DNA of 64,000 nucleotides from Candidula unifasciata (GCA_905116865.2 CAJHNH020002575.1:1-64000); one strand, 5' to 3'. Counted from the first letter of the stretch, positions 20,626-31,924 are shown. Program-made: numbers and translations. The notes: a model not told the origin generated them from the sequence alone.

Positions 20626-20720
20626 GTTTAAACGACCATCTGCGACGACTGTGGATTAGGATAAGCCCTGCTGATGTTTGTAATCAAACTGATTCTAAGA
20701 AGATTCAGAATCAGTTTATC

Positions 20721-20960
20721 CCCGTGTGGGTTCTGTGTCCCCATTGTGGGGGAAAACAAGAATAAACGCACTGCCTACTAAACAAGCCGTAGGAGTCGAC
20801 TAACTGGGGACTTCCTTCGAAGTCGGAGTGATTCTGCCCGATGAACAACCAACTGCGCACAAATAAGCTAGTAAAACGTGTGTACACGCAAAGCTCAGGC
20901 ACTAGCACTTCCCTAGCACAAAGACAAAGTCCAGATGTAGCTTACAGCTGGGAAACAAAC
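20721..20960 (+). mobile_element. Retroposon family C copy
   Basis: It begins CCCCGTGTGGGTTCTGTGTC and runs through AGTCGACTAACTGGGGAC, TTCCTTCGAAGTCGGAGTGA and AAAGACAAAGTCCAGATGTA to AGCTTACAGCTGGGA. The GAA tail is lost. Confidence 0.8.
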
Positions 20961-21334
20961 AAGGAAACAGTTTTAAAAGCGCAAAGACAAGACCAGGAGT
21001 AGCAGACTGCCATAGTTAACGTCATCCAATTACTGGATAGATAATGTTATCAACAATCAAGACTTGAAGAAGACTCAGCAGAAAATCAAGTTAAATTTAA
21101 GATCGCTTAAAAAGAATTAAAAAAATTAAAGGAAAAGAATACGTGATTTTATGAAACAATTATTATGCCATCTTGATACCTGTTTCCCAGAAAAAAAGAC
21201 CTTGTCTTTTGTTAATTTTTGCTTAATAAATGCACGGACTTATTTTAGGAGTGAAACATCGGTCACAGCTCTCTAAATCCCGATTCCGGCCAGAATTTCT
21301 TGCTACTCCTTTTCCTGTAGAATCCGTCACCCCC

Positions 21335-21372
21335 AACCCCCCCCCCCCCACACACACACACACTTTTTTTTT
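21335..21372. repeat. C run, (CA)n and T run
   Basis: Simple-sequence tract. Confidence 0.9.
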
Positions 21373-21789
21373 CTTTTCCTAATCTCTCATTTCCAGAGCA
21401 ATAAAGCTTTCCACAAATTGGCATTTTTGTCCTAGATCCACGCAGCCTGTTCGCAGTGCATAGGAAAGACAGCGTTGATTTTTTTCTCCATAAATTCTTC
21501 ACACAAGCCGCGACCTCTTGCAAACTAGGATAAGGTTTATATTAAAATCATCCTTTAAAAATGCTGGTGCTTATTTTTGGGGTAGATCTTATTTTCCACA
21601 AAGGACGGTAATACAAACCGTGGCGAAGCAAAGGTCGTGTGATATCAGGTGGGGACAATGTCCTGTCAACCCCCACCCTACTCCACCCTCACACACACTT
21701 GTGTGTGAGCCCCTCACTGTTTTAACTGGGAAGTGAGGGATGCTGAAGGGGTCAAACCCCCCCCCCCTCCCTTTTTTTCCCCTTCATTT

Positions 21790-22060
21790 GTGTAGGTGCT
21801 GAGGCGGACGTAGACGGCGTTGAGATGGCACTGAGTTATGAGTTGGATTATCTTTACAGCACTCCGGACACACCCATAAGTGCTCTGATTTCCCCTCCAA
21901 CATATTCATCAGCGTGGCGTGGTTAATAGTGCCATTCCTAAGCTGGTTGACAAAACTTCGTGTGCGTCCGGTGTGCTTCTCATGCTTGGCTGTACCGATC
22001 TTTACTCCAAAAGATGGCACTGGGCTTAGCCGAGGCTTTCTTAGCACCATATGCCCGAAT
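21790..22060 (-). mobile_element. LINE E 3' end
   Basis: The minus-strand frame reads HTGRTRSFVNQLRNGTINHA, then KSEHLWVCPECCKDNPTHN, the final Cys-rich block of an RNase H-bearing non-LTR element. Truncated 5'. Confidence 0.7.
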
Positions 22061-22085
22061 GCGCTAATGGCGGGAAAGGAGTCGT

Positions 22086-23283
22086 TTATTGTTTAGAAAG
22101 TGAAGGCGTGAAGCCTAGAAACACACATTAACTATACATTGTGATGATCTGACAGATTTGATTTGTTGCTTAGTCACGACAACAAGTGGGACCCCAGTTC
22201 GCCGGTTGTTTACACGAGAAAGTAGATGTTTGCAATCGGTCAGATCGTCCGTGTAACCGCTTTTGTTGGAAATCCTAGCGGCAGCAAAGTCAGAAACAAC
22301 CTGAGAAGTTACTTGTGGAATAGGCCTATGTAAGATAACCACTTGGTTGAGTTAAAGTCTAGTTTTGAAGTTATGCTGTGATGTATTTAACATTACATTA
22401 AAAACAGCGATAATCAATTTTAACGCTACTATTGTTCCGAATTTCATGATGACACAGTCAGTAATTAATAATTTAGAATAAACATTCGCCGTATAGTTTT
22501 TTAAATAATCTTATCTCAAGTACTAGCATTAGCATTTTGTTATATTTTTAATCATTGTGGTATAGGAAGGCATGTAATCAAAAGTATTAATAGTGATGCT
22601 AGTGACGTTTTATATATTGGGTTCAACTTATGAAATCATCACAGCTGGATAGAGATTAAAATATATAATCTAAGGATACCTCAGTGAAGCCAGTAGGCTT
22701 CATGTCAGTGGTGTTTTTGCCCCACAATATACTCCTTTTATAAACAGTTATCATCATCATCAGAAACCACTTCTGCAGTTAAGCGCCTCAGGGATGAATA
22801 ATTTGCGATCCAGTGCCACTGGCTTTTGTTATTAATAGTTAAAACGGGAATATTTAAAACATATCAAAAAATGTGAAAGTAAACAAAATCCATTTACCCA
22901 GAAGATTCAGTAAGTAACCCTAAAGGTAAGCGGTTACACTGTAACTGTAGGATCCCCCCCCCCCCCCTCGGTATAATTGTTTTATTTGGTTAAACGAGTG
23001 AACAAGGTTTGTGGAATTTGCTCCTTTTGGATTCCCAGCCGAATATTGGCTCCTTGAGCTACTGGGTGTCAATATTTTTTCAATTAACCAAAAAGTTATG
23101 TGGGTTCTGTTTTTCTGCACGGATGCAAATGCTGGACAATAAATGATGAAATTATAAAGAAACTGCTGGAACTCCCAGTAAAGTGACCTTTTGTCCTTTA
23201 AAAGTTAAATATTATATTACTCAATTTCAAGTTATATGGAAAACCATAGCTTCATCTGTTATAATTATTGAAAATGTTTCAGA
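22086..23283. other. Upstream region of the alkylation-repair gene; no feature recognised
   Basis: AT-rich, mostly unique-looking sequence with a C run at 22954-22968. A splice-acceptor-like TTTCAG ends at 23282, directly before the ATG codon used below, so a noncoding (or short coding) first exon probably lies somewhere in this stretch. I could not place it. Confidence 0.45.
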
Positions 23284-26200
23284 ATGCAAGAAAATCAAAT
23301 TAAAAGGCGTATATCTTCAAGACTGATGCAAAGAAATGGTACAGAACTGCAAAATGAAGTAGAAGTTACTAATTCTGCAATGGGGAACCTTAAGCAACCA
23401 GGGGGCAAGTCTGTTTCTAGAAGAAAAAGAAAATCAGAAGCTCCTGAGGACAATGAACTTGTTATTGTTCAAGAGCCTGTTGAAAAATTAAACATCACAA
23501 AATCAAATATTTCACAGAAATCAAACTCATATGGTATGCAAAAGAGTAACAACAAATCTACCACACAACAGAAAAGATCTGTCAGAAGAATTCCAGAAAT
23601 TCAAAACTCTGCAGATTCACAAGATTTACATCAAGATGATTATAACATTAGTGGCATTGACCTGTTAGCAAAGAACCAGAACAAATTAAAGGATTTAAAG
23701 AAATATGATATTGTCAGTTCAGTCCCAGTTTTTGAAAAACTGTGCAGGCGCTATGAGGTGCTGAAGAATGATAGTAAAGCTGCTGCTATGTCCAAGTATA
23801 TGCGAAACAAATTTGTATATTTTGGAATTGCAACACCAGAGCGGAAAGCATCATGTTCTGACGTAAGTTATATCCCTTTTTTTTTTTTAGTTCATGTCAG
23901 TTTCGTTGTGCTTATTTATACAATAAGAAATCTTAAGGTTAATTAAAATATGAGAGCCTCAGAAGCTTAGTGGATTGGTAACATAGTGGTTAGTGTACTT
24001 ATTTACCAGTAGTCCTGAATTCAAATCCTCAGCAGTGATAAGAGTGGATTTCTTTGACAGCTATAGTTTTTGGGTAAACTTTACCATGTAAAAAGCTGAC
24101 TGTAAACATTACCACATAAAACAGATACTAAATAATTGTCTTTAGAAAGAAAGGGAGCCCACCACATGCAGTGATCTCATATATGTGAAGTGATTAAACT
24201 TTACACAGGTCATTTACACACACACCCACACACATTTCATAATTAAACTTGCAAATGCTACAGTTTAACAATATTTGTTGATATTGTATCAGTAAGATCT
24301 TTGTTTTCTGCAACTATATTTTCCTTCTGCTTCTTATGCAATCAGTTTCCTAAACAAAACAGATAATTTTCCTCTATGAATCCATTTGAGTTGTCTCAAC
24401 AGTAGCTGTTATACAAATCTCTTGGGGTAATGTTTCAACTTTCAGGTCACAAAGTGGGGATATGTTTTCTAGAGTGTTAAGAATATTCTTACATGTTCAT
24501 TGGTCAGTTTTAACAGCTTTTATTCTGTTGAAATAACTTGTAGTTTACACCCGTTTGCATGTACATCCGTTTTACTGGCATATTTGTGTGCAGTTCTTGT
24601 TCCCTGCCTCTCAGGTAGATGTACTCTGACTTCGAAGGAAGAAGTTGATCCTATCTCTAGGATGACTGTGGCCATTATTTCATGGGACATGATGTTACCT
24701 CATTTGGGTGGTGTCCTCTTTGACCCTTTATCTACAGATGTTGCCCCCTCCACCCAGAACCACTTTAGAGCAACCAAGTGTAGACAGGTCAGCCCTGGGG
24801 GAAAGGCAGGGGCAGATCATGGACATTCCTCACCATCCATGGAGGCTTCCATAAATGCAGAGCCAACACATGATGCTCTGGAATAGTCAGGTCTTGCACA
24901 TGACTGCTTGACCTCACAACCATATGTTGAGCTTTCCACTCATCAAAAGTTGCACCGCCTGGAGATCAGCAGGGACCAGCCCGCAGATCCAGGACTTTGA
25001 TGACAACACAGATATTTACATTGTTCTTTTTTTTACGTTAGACACCTTTAACATTATTTCAACTGTGTGCTTAGCACAACAGTTCAGAGGGACATGCATC
25101 CGGTATGACTTTCCCAGTGGTAGAGATCCATTGCATCAACTTTTTTGTAAAGACCTTACCTTGTTGATTGATCTGGCTTCTTGAAATAATTTTTTAATTT
25201 TAATATATGTCACTGTATCTAGTGTAAGTGGCTGTCTTCAAGTATCTCAGTATTAAGAGATAAAGTAAATAAATTATGGTGCAGTTTTTGAACATTCAGA
25301 TTATGAACATCATCTTTTCTTTATATCCCCCTCACAGCTGTGGGCTGAGGTAAAAACACTTAGCTCAAATGAATTACGCACCCTGGCACAAATAACATGG
25401 AACTCTCCTGAAAGAGAACTTCACTATTTTGCGACAGAATTACTACAGAAAGAGGTATTCCGCATTTATGAAGATGAAGATCTGACTACTGGAGATCTTG
25501 CTTTGAAAACACTGGAATTTGTGAAAACATTCATTGATCATCCGTCCAGTTGGTGGGACACTGTAGATGGCCTTTCACCTAATGGTAAGAGTCAAGGCAG
25601 TTGCTGAACTTAAAGTTGAAACTGTTTTTGCCTTAGCTGTTTCTTTTTTTTCTTTCCACCAGACAGTTTACAGCTAAAAGCTACACACTTCACAGAAACG
25701 AGCATCTTATTCTTTCTACTATGAACATCCACATGCTGCTTGTGTAGTTCACTGTATTATCTTTGTATTATTAATCTGTTTGCAATTTAAGTAAACCTTA
25801 TTAAGACAAACTGGCCTTTGCCATTATAGTGACATTAAAAATGAGCTCTGTGGAATAGTTAGTGAACAATAGATTTGCAGCAGGCTGATTAAAAAAATAA
25901 AAAAACTGTTTTTTGTGGTATTGGACAGTGTTACAAGAGTTGCACTGTGGAAGAGCCTCACCATATACTATTGCTGAATTCCTGAAGATAGCTAATGTTG
26001 CAAGTTTAATGGTGGTGCGTGTGTGAGTATGTGTATTAGTGTCTCTATGTGAAGTTTAGAGCTTCCCATATATGAGATCACTGCTTATTAAAGTAAGCTA
26101 ACCAGCCAACTTTCTCTGAAATTTGTTTCTCTGAGGTGTCGCCCCTGTATCAATTTTTATTGTGGAGAAGGCATTTAAAAAAAAAATATCCATCTTCAGG

Positions 26201-29200
26201 TTGTTCAGACCAAAGACTGATGTTGAATTAGTCTTATCAATATCAATATCATGTTGCTTCACCATCCCATTTCTTTGACAGTTCACCTTAGCTCAGCATA
26301 AGCCTGAACCCGATTGTCCTTGCATGATTGTTTGATATAGTTGTCTCTTGGATGTTATCTTAATCTTTTCTCCTGCATTTGTCTTTCAAGTGTTTTTAAT
26401 AGTGGATTTCTATGTGGTAGAAAAAATATTAAACTTTAATATTTGTCTTCATTTATCGTATGTTGTATATCAGAATTGTTTTAGCAGTATTTAAATAGGT
26501 ATTTGCTTAACATTTATTGTACATTTTTGGATTGTTTATACCAAATTAATTGTGCTGTTGACATCATTATGAAAACATAAACTTTGAAAAGCAAAAGGTA
26601 TAAAATCAATTATTAAAACAAATGTAAATAATACATACAAACACAAATCTCTAAAATACATAGTTTTAAGAACAGCAAATCTGAGCTTTCTTTCTGCTAC
26701 ATTACTATGATAATTTTGTGTTTGCTTATAAATGGATCAGTGCAAAAGGATACAATAAGGGGAAGAACTAGTGCAAACATCTAACAGACTCAATGTCAAA
26801 TGTACACAAAGCCCATCATAAATTCTACAGAAGTGTGTACATGCTTTTACATGCAAGTATGCATTTCAAACTGCAGAAAATGTTCTAACACTGCACCACA
26901 AATAGATCAGAAAGGTATATTCTGTAGCTGGATTCTAGATGTCAAACTCTACTGAAGCCTCCAAGAATGGTAGAACATTTGGCAGGCAATGTAGAAAACA
27001 AAACTGCAGGCAGGCTAATTAATTCTCAGTAAAAAAGGAAGAAAATATTGAAACATTGTGTCTATTATATATAATTTTTTTATAAAGAAACATATTTAAA
27101 AACTTGAAACTATATTACTTTTATGTGAAATGAACAAAATGATTGCTAATTGTAGATCAGTATGTTAATGCAAATTAACTCACAACCCAATCGTTAGTAA
27201 AAATGATAGTGAACTGAGTGAAAAACTTACTACTTAGTGTTTGTCGGGGCAAGAATTTGTCTTGAAGGTGATACTAGCTCTTCAAATCTATCATAAATAG
27301 AATAATACATAGAGATGTTATAATTTATGTTTATGCTTTGTTTTGTAAGAGTGCTTTCTGTCTCTCTGTGTGTATGTTAACCTGTAAAAGATTTAGACTA
27401 CCTGCCTTATGCCACAGTTGTAGGACCATTGCTTCAGAAGTACCCAGATTACTTGTCTTATGTCACAAAAGTATGAGCGTAAGTTCAGAAATAGGACCAC
27501 TGGTTCAGAAATACCTAGATTACTTGTGTCTTATGTTACAATTGTGGAGAGAACAGAGTAATAGTAAACATCCACAAGACCTCGTCAGCAAACTCAACAG
27601 AAAGCAACATACAACAGTATTTTATCTACGAACAGGACACTGCAGGTTCAACTACCACATGTGCCATAGTTGTAGGACCACTGTTTCAGAAAAACCCAGA
27701 TTACCTGTCTTATGTTACAGTTGTATAGTTAAAAAATACTTAGTTTACTTGTGTCTGTGTCACAGTTGTAGGGCCACTGGTTCAGAAATACCCAGATTAC
27801 TTGTGTCTTATGTTACAATTATATATAAACCGGGTGCCTACTAAAGTAAGTAAGTAATGAATGTCCCTTTACACGCCAATGGTGCATCGGGCTCGACTAA
27901 TATTTGTATAGACCAATCAGCCCTCGATGGGTGATGGGTAAATATCCCTGCCGCTTTTACTTTCTAGAACTTGACGCGGTACCTATTTAAGGCTGGGTCG
28001 ACCTGGGAGCCAAGGTCATGTTTGGGAAAATAATTACGGCACCGTGCGGAATTGAACCCACGATCTTCAGATCCGCAAGCGAGCGTCTAGCCGCTACACC
28101 ACGATGGATCTCACTAAAGACAAGGAACGAACGTTTAATGCGTTCAAAGACAAATGTCTGAGGCGAATGACTGTCATAAAAAAGTGATGAAGTCAAGAAG
28201 GGTGAAGAAGTAAGAGAAATAACAGGTCAACCAGTAGTATCGACAGTTTATAATGATATACAAGATGGCGCTTTATTGGACACATCCCGAGAAGTAAACG
28301 AAACAGGGTCATCAAACAGGTACTGAAATGGGAAATTGCAGGACTGAGGAATCGAGGACGTCCTAGAGAACTCGTAAAACGAACGAAGGACCAGAGGTCC
28401 TAGATTTTTATTTTGTTCATGATATGGAAGGGATCGCACAGGAAATAACGCAGCGGCATTTGATGGTGATCGCCTTTGTGGTAAGAATTAGCTAGGCGAC
28501 TGGTTAACGGCTTGGGCTGAGTCACAAAATTCAATGAAAGGTACTTGTGTCTTATGTTACAATTATATATTACAGAAATACTTAGTTTACTTGTGTCTGT
28601 GTCACAGTTGTAGGACCACTGGTTCAGAAGTACCCCAATGTATTGCTGCCTGAGATGGACAAATGGAACCAAAGTTCATGTTTCTGGGTGTGCCGTGCAT
28701 CTCTACTGTATCAGCTGTCATTTAAGAAAGACACAGATGCTGACAGATTATTTCGGTAGGTAAAACATAGTAAAATCAAAAACCTCTGCCCTGTCTACAG
28801 GGTACAATCATTCAAAAGTGCTAAATACAACATAAAATGGAACTAGTAAACTCAACGGAGGGAATGGAAAAGATGCACACAAATACAACTGAACATTTCG
28901 ATAAAACAATCAACAGAATACTAAATACAATACAAGCTGTAACTGGAAAACTCAATGGACAAGACAATATAGGATATCATATAAGCTTCTTCCAGTCATC
29001 TCTTGATGTTTTTCACCTATCTTGACCTAAAACTACTTAACTATAACTATGTCTTTTCTTACACACTTCATCTCCACCTCTCCTTCAAGCACATTCTTTA
29101 ACAACAAGCATAAAGGAAATACGATGCTCAGTCCTTGTTTTAACATTGACACACCTGTGCTGAGGTCAATATCAAACTAGCCACCTGATTTAGAATGCAC

Positions 29201-31602
29201 CCATTTATGAGACAGTTCTGGAAGAAAAAAAAGACAAAGGGAAGCACCCAAACATGTATTGGGTAGTTATTAACAAACTGATAAGAGAAGCTCTGGTGGA
29301 AGCTGAAATACTAACTAGAGGTGGACATATGGAAATAAATATAGAGTACAACTGGAAAAGTTCTCCACAACCACTGTCTAGACCTGTGGTTCCCAGCTGG
29401 TCGTCCACAGACCCAAAGGAGTCCATATCATTTGAAGAAAAACCCCAACATTTTTTCTTGCATTTGTAAAATAGATTTACATTTTTGTTAAAAATACGAC
29501 TATTTAAAAGGTAGGGGTCTTTAGCAGGCCTTTGAAAATAAAAGGAATATGTGTGTTTTATCTAATTAAGAACCACTGTTCTAGATTTGGGGGGCAGTGT
29601 AGATAGGTAGCATGTTCTGCTGTAAGCTATGATGTAAGCTAGGATGGGTGAGTAAGTAAAGTGAAAAAAAAAGTAAAGGACCCTTTTTCCACGCCTTTAG
29701 GCATATAGGGCATATATGGCTAGACCTATATTTGTATAGACCAATCGGCACAAGATGGGTGATGTGGTCAGCATCAAACTGGGCCCTTTTACTTCCCAAG
29801 ACTGCACCCGGTTCCCACTCAAGGCTGGGTCGACCTGGGAGCCAAGGTCAGTTTTTTAAATAGTCCAGCTCCACCAGGGAGCGAACCCATGACCTTCCGA
29901 TCCGCGGCAAGCGTCTGGCAGCTCGGCCACGGTGACTTCCTGATGGGTGAGTGACATAAAAGAAATACGAGTCCTTGTTTTAACATTGACACACCTGTGC
30001 TGAGGTCAATATCAAACTAGCCACCTGATTTAGAATGCACCCATTTATGAGACTGGATGAAACCTATAGCAATATGACAATTAAGTCTGTAGATAAAATC
30101 CCTAAATACAAACTATGGCTTGGAAGCTGATCATCATCAATTATCAGGTCCTTTACAGAACGTACAGTGTCTTGTATCTCCCGTGTGGGTTCCGGGGCCC
30201 CATTGTGAGGGAAACAAGAAGAGACCCACTGCCTCCCCAACAAGGATGTTTTAAAAGTCGACTGATTGGGGACTTCCTTCAAAGTCGGAATGTATCTGCC
30301 TGAGAGGCAAGGAATCAACAATCTGAAAACAAATAAGTCAGCTCTGTAAAACGAATATGCACACTCAACACTCAGGTTCTGAAACAAGACTAAAGTCCAG
30401 AGGTGGACAAAAAGCAAGAACTTTCCACCAGAGTTTACAGTCGGTGACTGTGAAGAAGAAAGAGAAGATATAAGTTTGACTGGTCACCCTTATTTTTCAA
30501 GTCTCTGGATGGATTTGAACCCATAAGTTCCCAAGTGAGTTCTGGGGCCCCATTTGGGGGCAGGGGAATAGACCCACAGCTCCCTAACAAGCATGTTAGA
30601 AAAGAGACTAATTAGGGGAATTTCCTTGGAAGTTGAAGTACATCTGCCTGAGAAGTGAGGAACCAACAGGCTGCATATAAAGTCAGATCTGTAAAATAGA
30701 TCTTCTTATTCTTCTTCTCTTCCACCTTGTACGTAATTGAAGTGTCGGGGGAAGATGTAATGCTCGTTGATGAGCCGTCATGAGCACTATAAAGACTGAT
30801 GTTCATTTCTGTAAAGCTGTTATTTATGCCATCATTCTATATTTTCTTAGGTCTTCCACTCGGTGTATACCCCTTGTAACATTTCAGTGTGGCTCGCTGT
30901 GGGAGATAGTACCAGGGCATTCTTGTTAGGTGTCCAAACCACTTTGTTTGTTGTTCCTTGATGACCTGTAGACTTGGCTTTATTCCTAGCATTCTTCTGA
31001 TTTCATGATTTCGTATTCTGTCTTTCCTTGAAACTCCTGCAGCTCTTCTAAGGCATTTAATCTCTGTTGTCACAATTCTACATTCATTACAGGATGTAAG
31101 TGTCCACATTTGGCACTAATAACATAGTACTGGCCCAAAAAAAATAGTTCTGATAAGGTTCACTTTAGCACTCCAGGGTATCTGCTTGTGTGTCAACAGG
31201 GGTGTATAATAGATGTGGACGGAAAACTTAAATTCTGGAACAAGACCAAAGTCCAGAAGTGGACAAACAACCAGGATAGGATTTGCCATCAAAGTTTACA
31301 GCTGGTGAAGGCGAAGAAGACAATGAACCCAGAACTACCAGACACATTCAGTAGCTATGACATTACCACTTCTGCTTTCAAATCAGGTGTTTGTAATTAT
31401 TTGCACAATCTTTGTCTACAGGTACTGCCTGCAAGTCGCAGAGGAAGAAGAATTTTTTATAAGGAAAGCAATTGGATGGGCATTAAGACAGTATTACAGA
31501 ACAGACCCCAAGGCTGTGCGAGAGTTTGTGCTGAAACACAAGAACAAGTTGTCTCCACTCAGTGTCAAAGAGGCTCTGAAGCATGACAAGAAGCATACAT
31601 AA
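23284..31602 (+). CDS. AlkD-type DNA alkylation repair protein, HEAT-like fold (4 coding exons)
   Basis: Exons 23284-23862, 25338-25584, 28608-28755 and 31422-31602 join in phase to 384 aa. The family (DNA_alkylation, AlkC/AlkD) comprises HEAT-repeat DNA glycosylases that release N3- and N7-alkylated bases. Residues 1-120 are a polar Q/N/S/K-rich extension with a nuclear-signal-like RRKRK at 46-50. The fold starts near 125 (GIDLLAKNQNKLKDLKKYD). SSWWDTVDGL (W265, W266, D270), WVCRASLL (R305) and AIGWALRQY (W344) sit where AlkD has its catalytic Trp-x3-Asp, Arg and Trp, so activity is plausible. The start follows a TTTCAG, so an upstream exon is possible. Intron 2 carries exon-3-like repeats. 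The family is mainly prokaryotic with scattered animal members. No metazoan symbol is assigned. Confidence 0.92.
23965..24215 (+). mobile_element. SINE family E in intron 1 of the alkylation-repair gene
   Basis: tRNA-like head with AACATAGTGGTTAGTGTAC and TTCAAATCC, then a body ending near GCAGTGATCTCATATATGTG. The same end appears inverted at 26045-26095. Confidence 0.55.
24525..24650 (-). mobile_element. Retroposon family C, partial
   Basis: Minus-strand blocks TTCCTTCGAAGTCAGAGTAC and AAAACGGATGTACATGC match family C. Both ends are missing. Confidence 0.6.
25585..27330. other. Intron 2, 5' half: little recognisable
   Basis: AT-rich. It includes a short family C remnant near 25640-25735 and a SINE E tail at 26045-26095. 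Otherwise no structure was seen. Confidence 0.45.
27411..27826 (+). repeat. Array of partial exon-3 copies in intron 2 of the alkylation-repair gene
   Basis: Four units (near 27411, 27491, 27662 and 27758) resemble the end of intron 2 plus the first ~33 nt of exon 3. They encode a VVGPLVQKYPDYL-like peptide after CACAG or a degraded form. Units at 27411 and 27758 keep an AG acceptor. The unit at 27758 matches about 35 nt of intron and about 33 nt of exon. Confidence 0.88.
27592..28548 (-). repeat. Segmental duplication, copy 2 (source copy?)
   Basis: Nearly identical to 19678-20625, with small indels (an extra GTAA near 27848, extra bases near 28290). It includes exon-3-like units, SINE A (about 27850-28105, minus) and a LINE D fragment (about 28135-28430, plus). 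The block 27827-28542 is flanked by an exact 28 bp direct repeat (27799-27826 and 28543-28570). Strand is that of the SINE. Confidence 0.92.
29112..29215 (+). repeat. ~100 bp direct repeat, first copy
   Basis: TCCTTGTTTTAACATTGACA...GCACCCATTTATGAGAC recurs at 29957-30054 almost without change. The intervening DNA holds a MITE and a SINE. Confidence 0.88.
29384..29578. mobile_element. hAT-type MITE (195 bp)
   Basis: The ends CTGTGGTTCCC and the complement of CAGTGGTTCTT form short inverted repeats. Flanks GTCTAGAC and TTCTAGAT share six of eight bases, fitting an aged 8 bp duplication. No coding capacity. Confidence 0.65.
29675..29940 (-). mobile_element. SINE family A, near full length
   Basis: On the minus strand: head with GCTGCCAGACGCTTGCCG and GGTCATGGGTTCGCTCCC, core GACCTTGGCTCCCAGGTCGA, then CACCCATCTTGTGCCGATTG and the AAAAAGGGTCCTTTACTT tail. 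Confidence 0.88.
29957..30054 (+). repeat. ~100 bp direct repeat, second copy
   Basis: Partner of 29112-29215 in intron 3 of the alkylation-repair gene. Confidence 0.88.
30178..30475 (+). mobile_element. Retroposon family C, near full length
   Basis: It begins CTCCCGTGTGGGTTCCGGGG, passes through TTCCTTCAAAGTCGGAATGT and TAAAGTCCAGAGGTGGAC, and ends AGTTTACAGTCGGTGACTGT followed by a GAAGAAGAAAGAGAAG tail. Confidence 0.85.
30526..30725 (+). mobile_element. Retroposon family C, 5' part
   Basis: AAGTGAGTTCTGGGGCCCC, then AATAGACCCACAGCTCCC and AAGTACATCTGCCTGAGAAG. The 3' third is absent. Confidence 0.75.
30740..31110 (-). mobile_element. LINE C-type fragment
   Basis: Minus-strand frame: CRIVTTEIKCLRRAAGVSRK, DRIRNHEIRRMLGIK, QTKWFGHLTRMPWY and GRPKKI. 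Post-RT region of a non-LTR element. Confidence 0.75.
31195..31325 (+). mobile_element. Retroposon family C, 3' part
   Basis: CTGGAACAAGACCAAAGTCC, AGAAGTGGACAAACAACCAG and AGTTTACAGCTGGTGAAGGC, then GAAGAAGA. It ends about 95 bp before the exon 4 acceptor. Confidence 0.8.
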
Positions 31603-31610
31603 AGTATTCA

Positions 31611-31616
31611 AATATA
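31611..31616 (+). other. Possible weak polyadenylation signal of the alkylation-repair gene
   Basis: AATATA nine bases after the stop codon. No canonical AATAAA occurs before the SINE inserted at 31672. Confidence 0.25.
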
Positions 31617-31671
31617 TTGTGACATATGAATTTCACATGTTTGTTACCACTGGCAATTTTATTCACATTTA

Positions 31672-31877
31672 GCCCGGTTTGCTAGCTCAGTTGGTTAAAC
31701 CTGACTGTGTGGTGACCGGGTGGCGAACTTCTTGTAGTCCGGGTTCACACCCGGGGGTAGGCAGAAAAGTCACATTTCTCCCAGATTTAGGGTATCTATC
31801 ATGGAATCAAGGCTGGAAGGTTGCGATATCCATAGTAGCGAGCCAAAGGGTATCTGGATATTTAAACAAAAAAAAAA
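31672..31877 (+). mobile_element. tRNA-derived SINE (family G) with intact target duplication
   Basis: tRNA-like head with box A TAGCTCAGTTGG and box B GGGTTCACACC, a short body and a poly-A tail at 31867-31878. Flanks are a perfect 11 bp direct repeat, ATTCACATTTA (31661-31671 and 31878-31888). It sits 70 bp after the stop of the alkylation-repair gene, so it may lie within the transcript's 3' UTR. Confidence 0.92.
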
Positions 31878-31924
31878 ATTCACATTTAAATCTCCACCAA
31901 TAACTGACTTCCAACAGGCAGACC

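Noticed and set aside
24500..24886. 128-codon frame in intron 1 of the alkylation-repair gene
   Set aside because: The first third is a reversed family C retroposon, and the rest shows no family resemblance and no splice context.
27338..27844. 168-codon plus-strand frame upstream of exon 3 of the alkylation-repair gene
   Set aside because: It is a chance composite of exon-3-like repeat units and a LINE piece (FYLRTGHCRFNYHM), mostly read in a frame other than that of exon 3.
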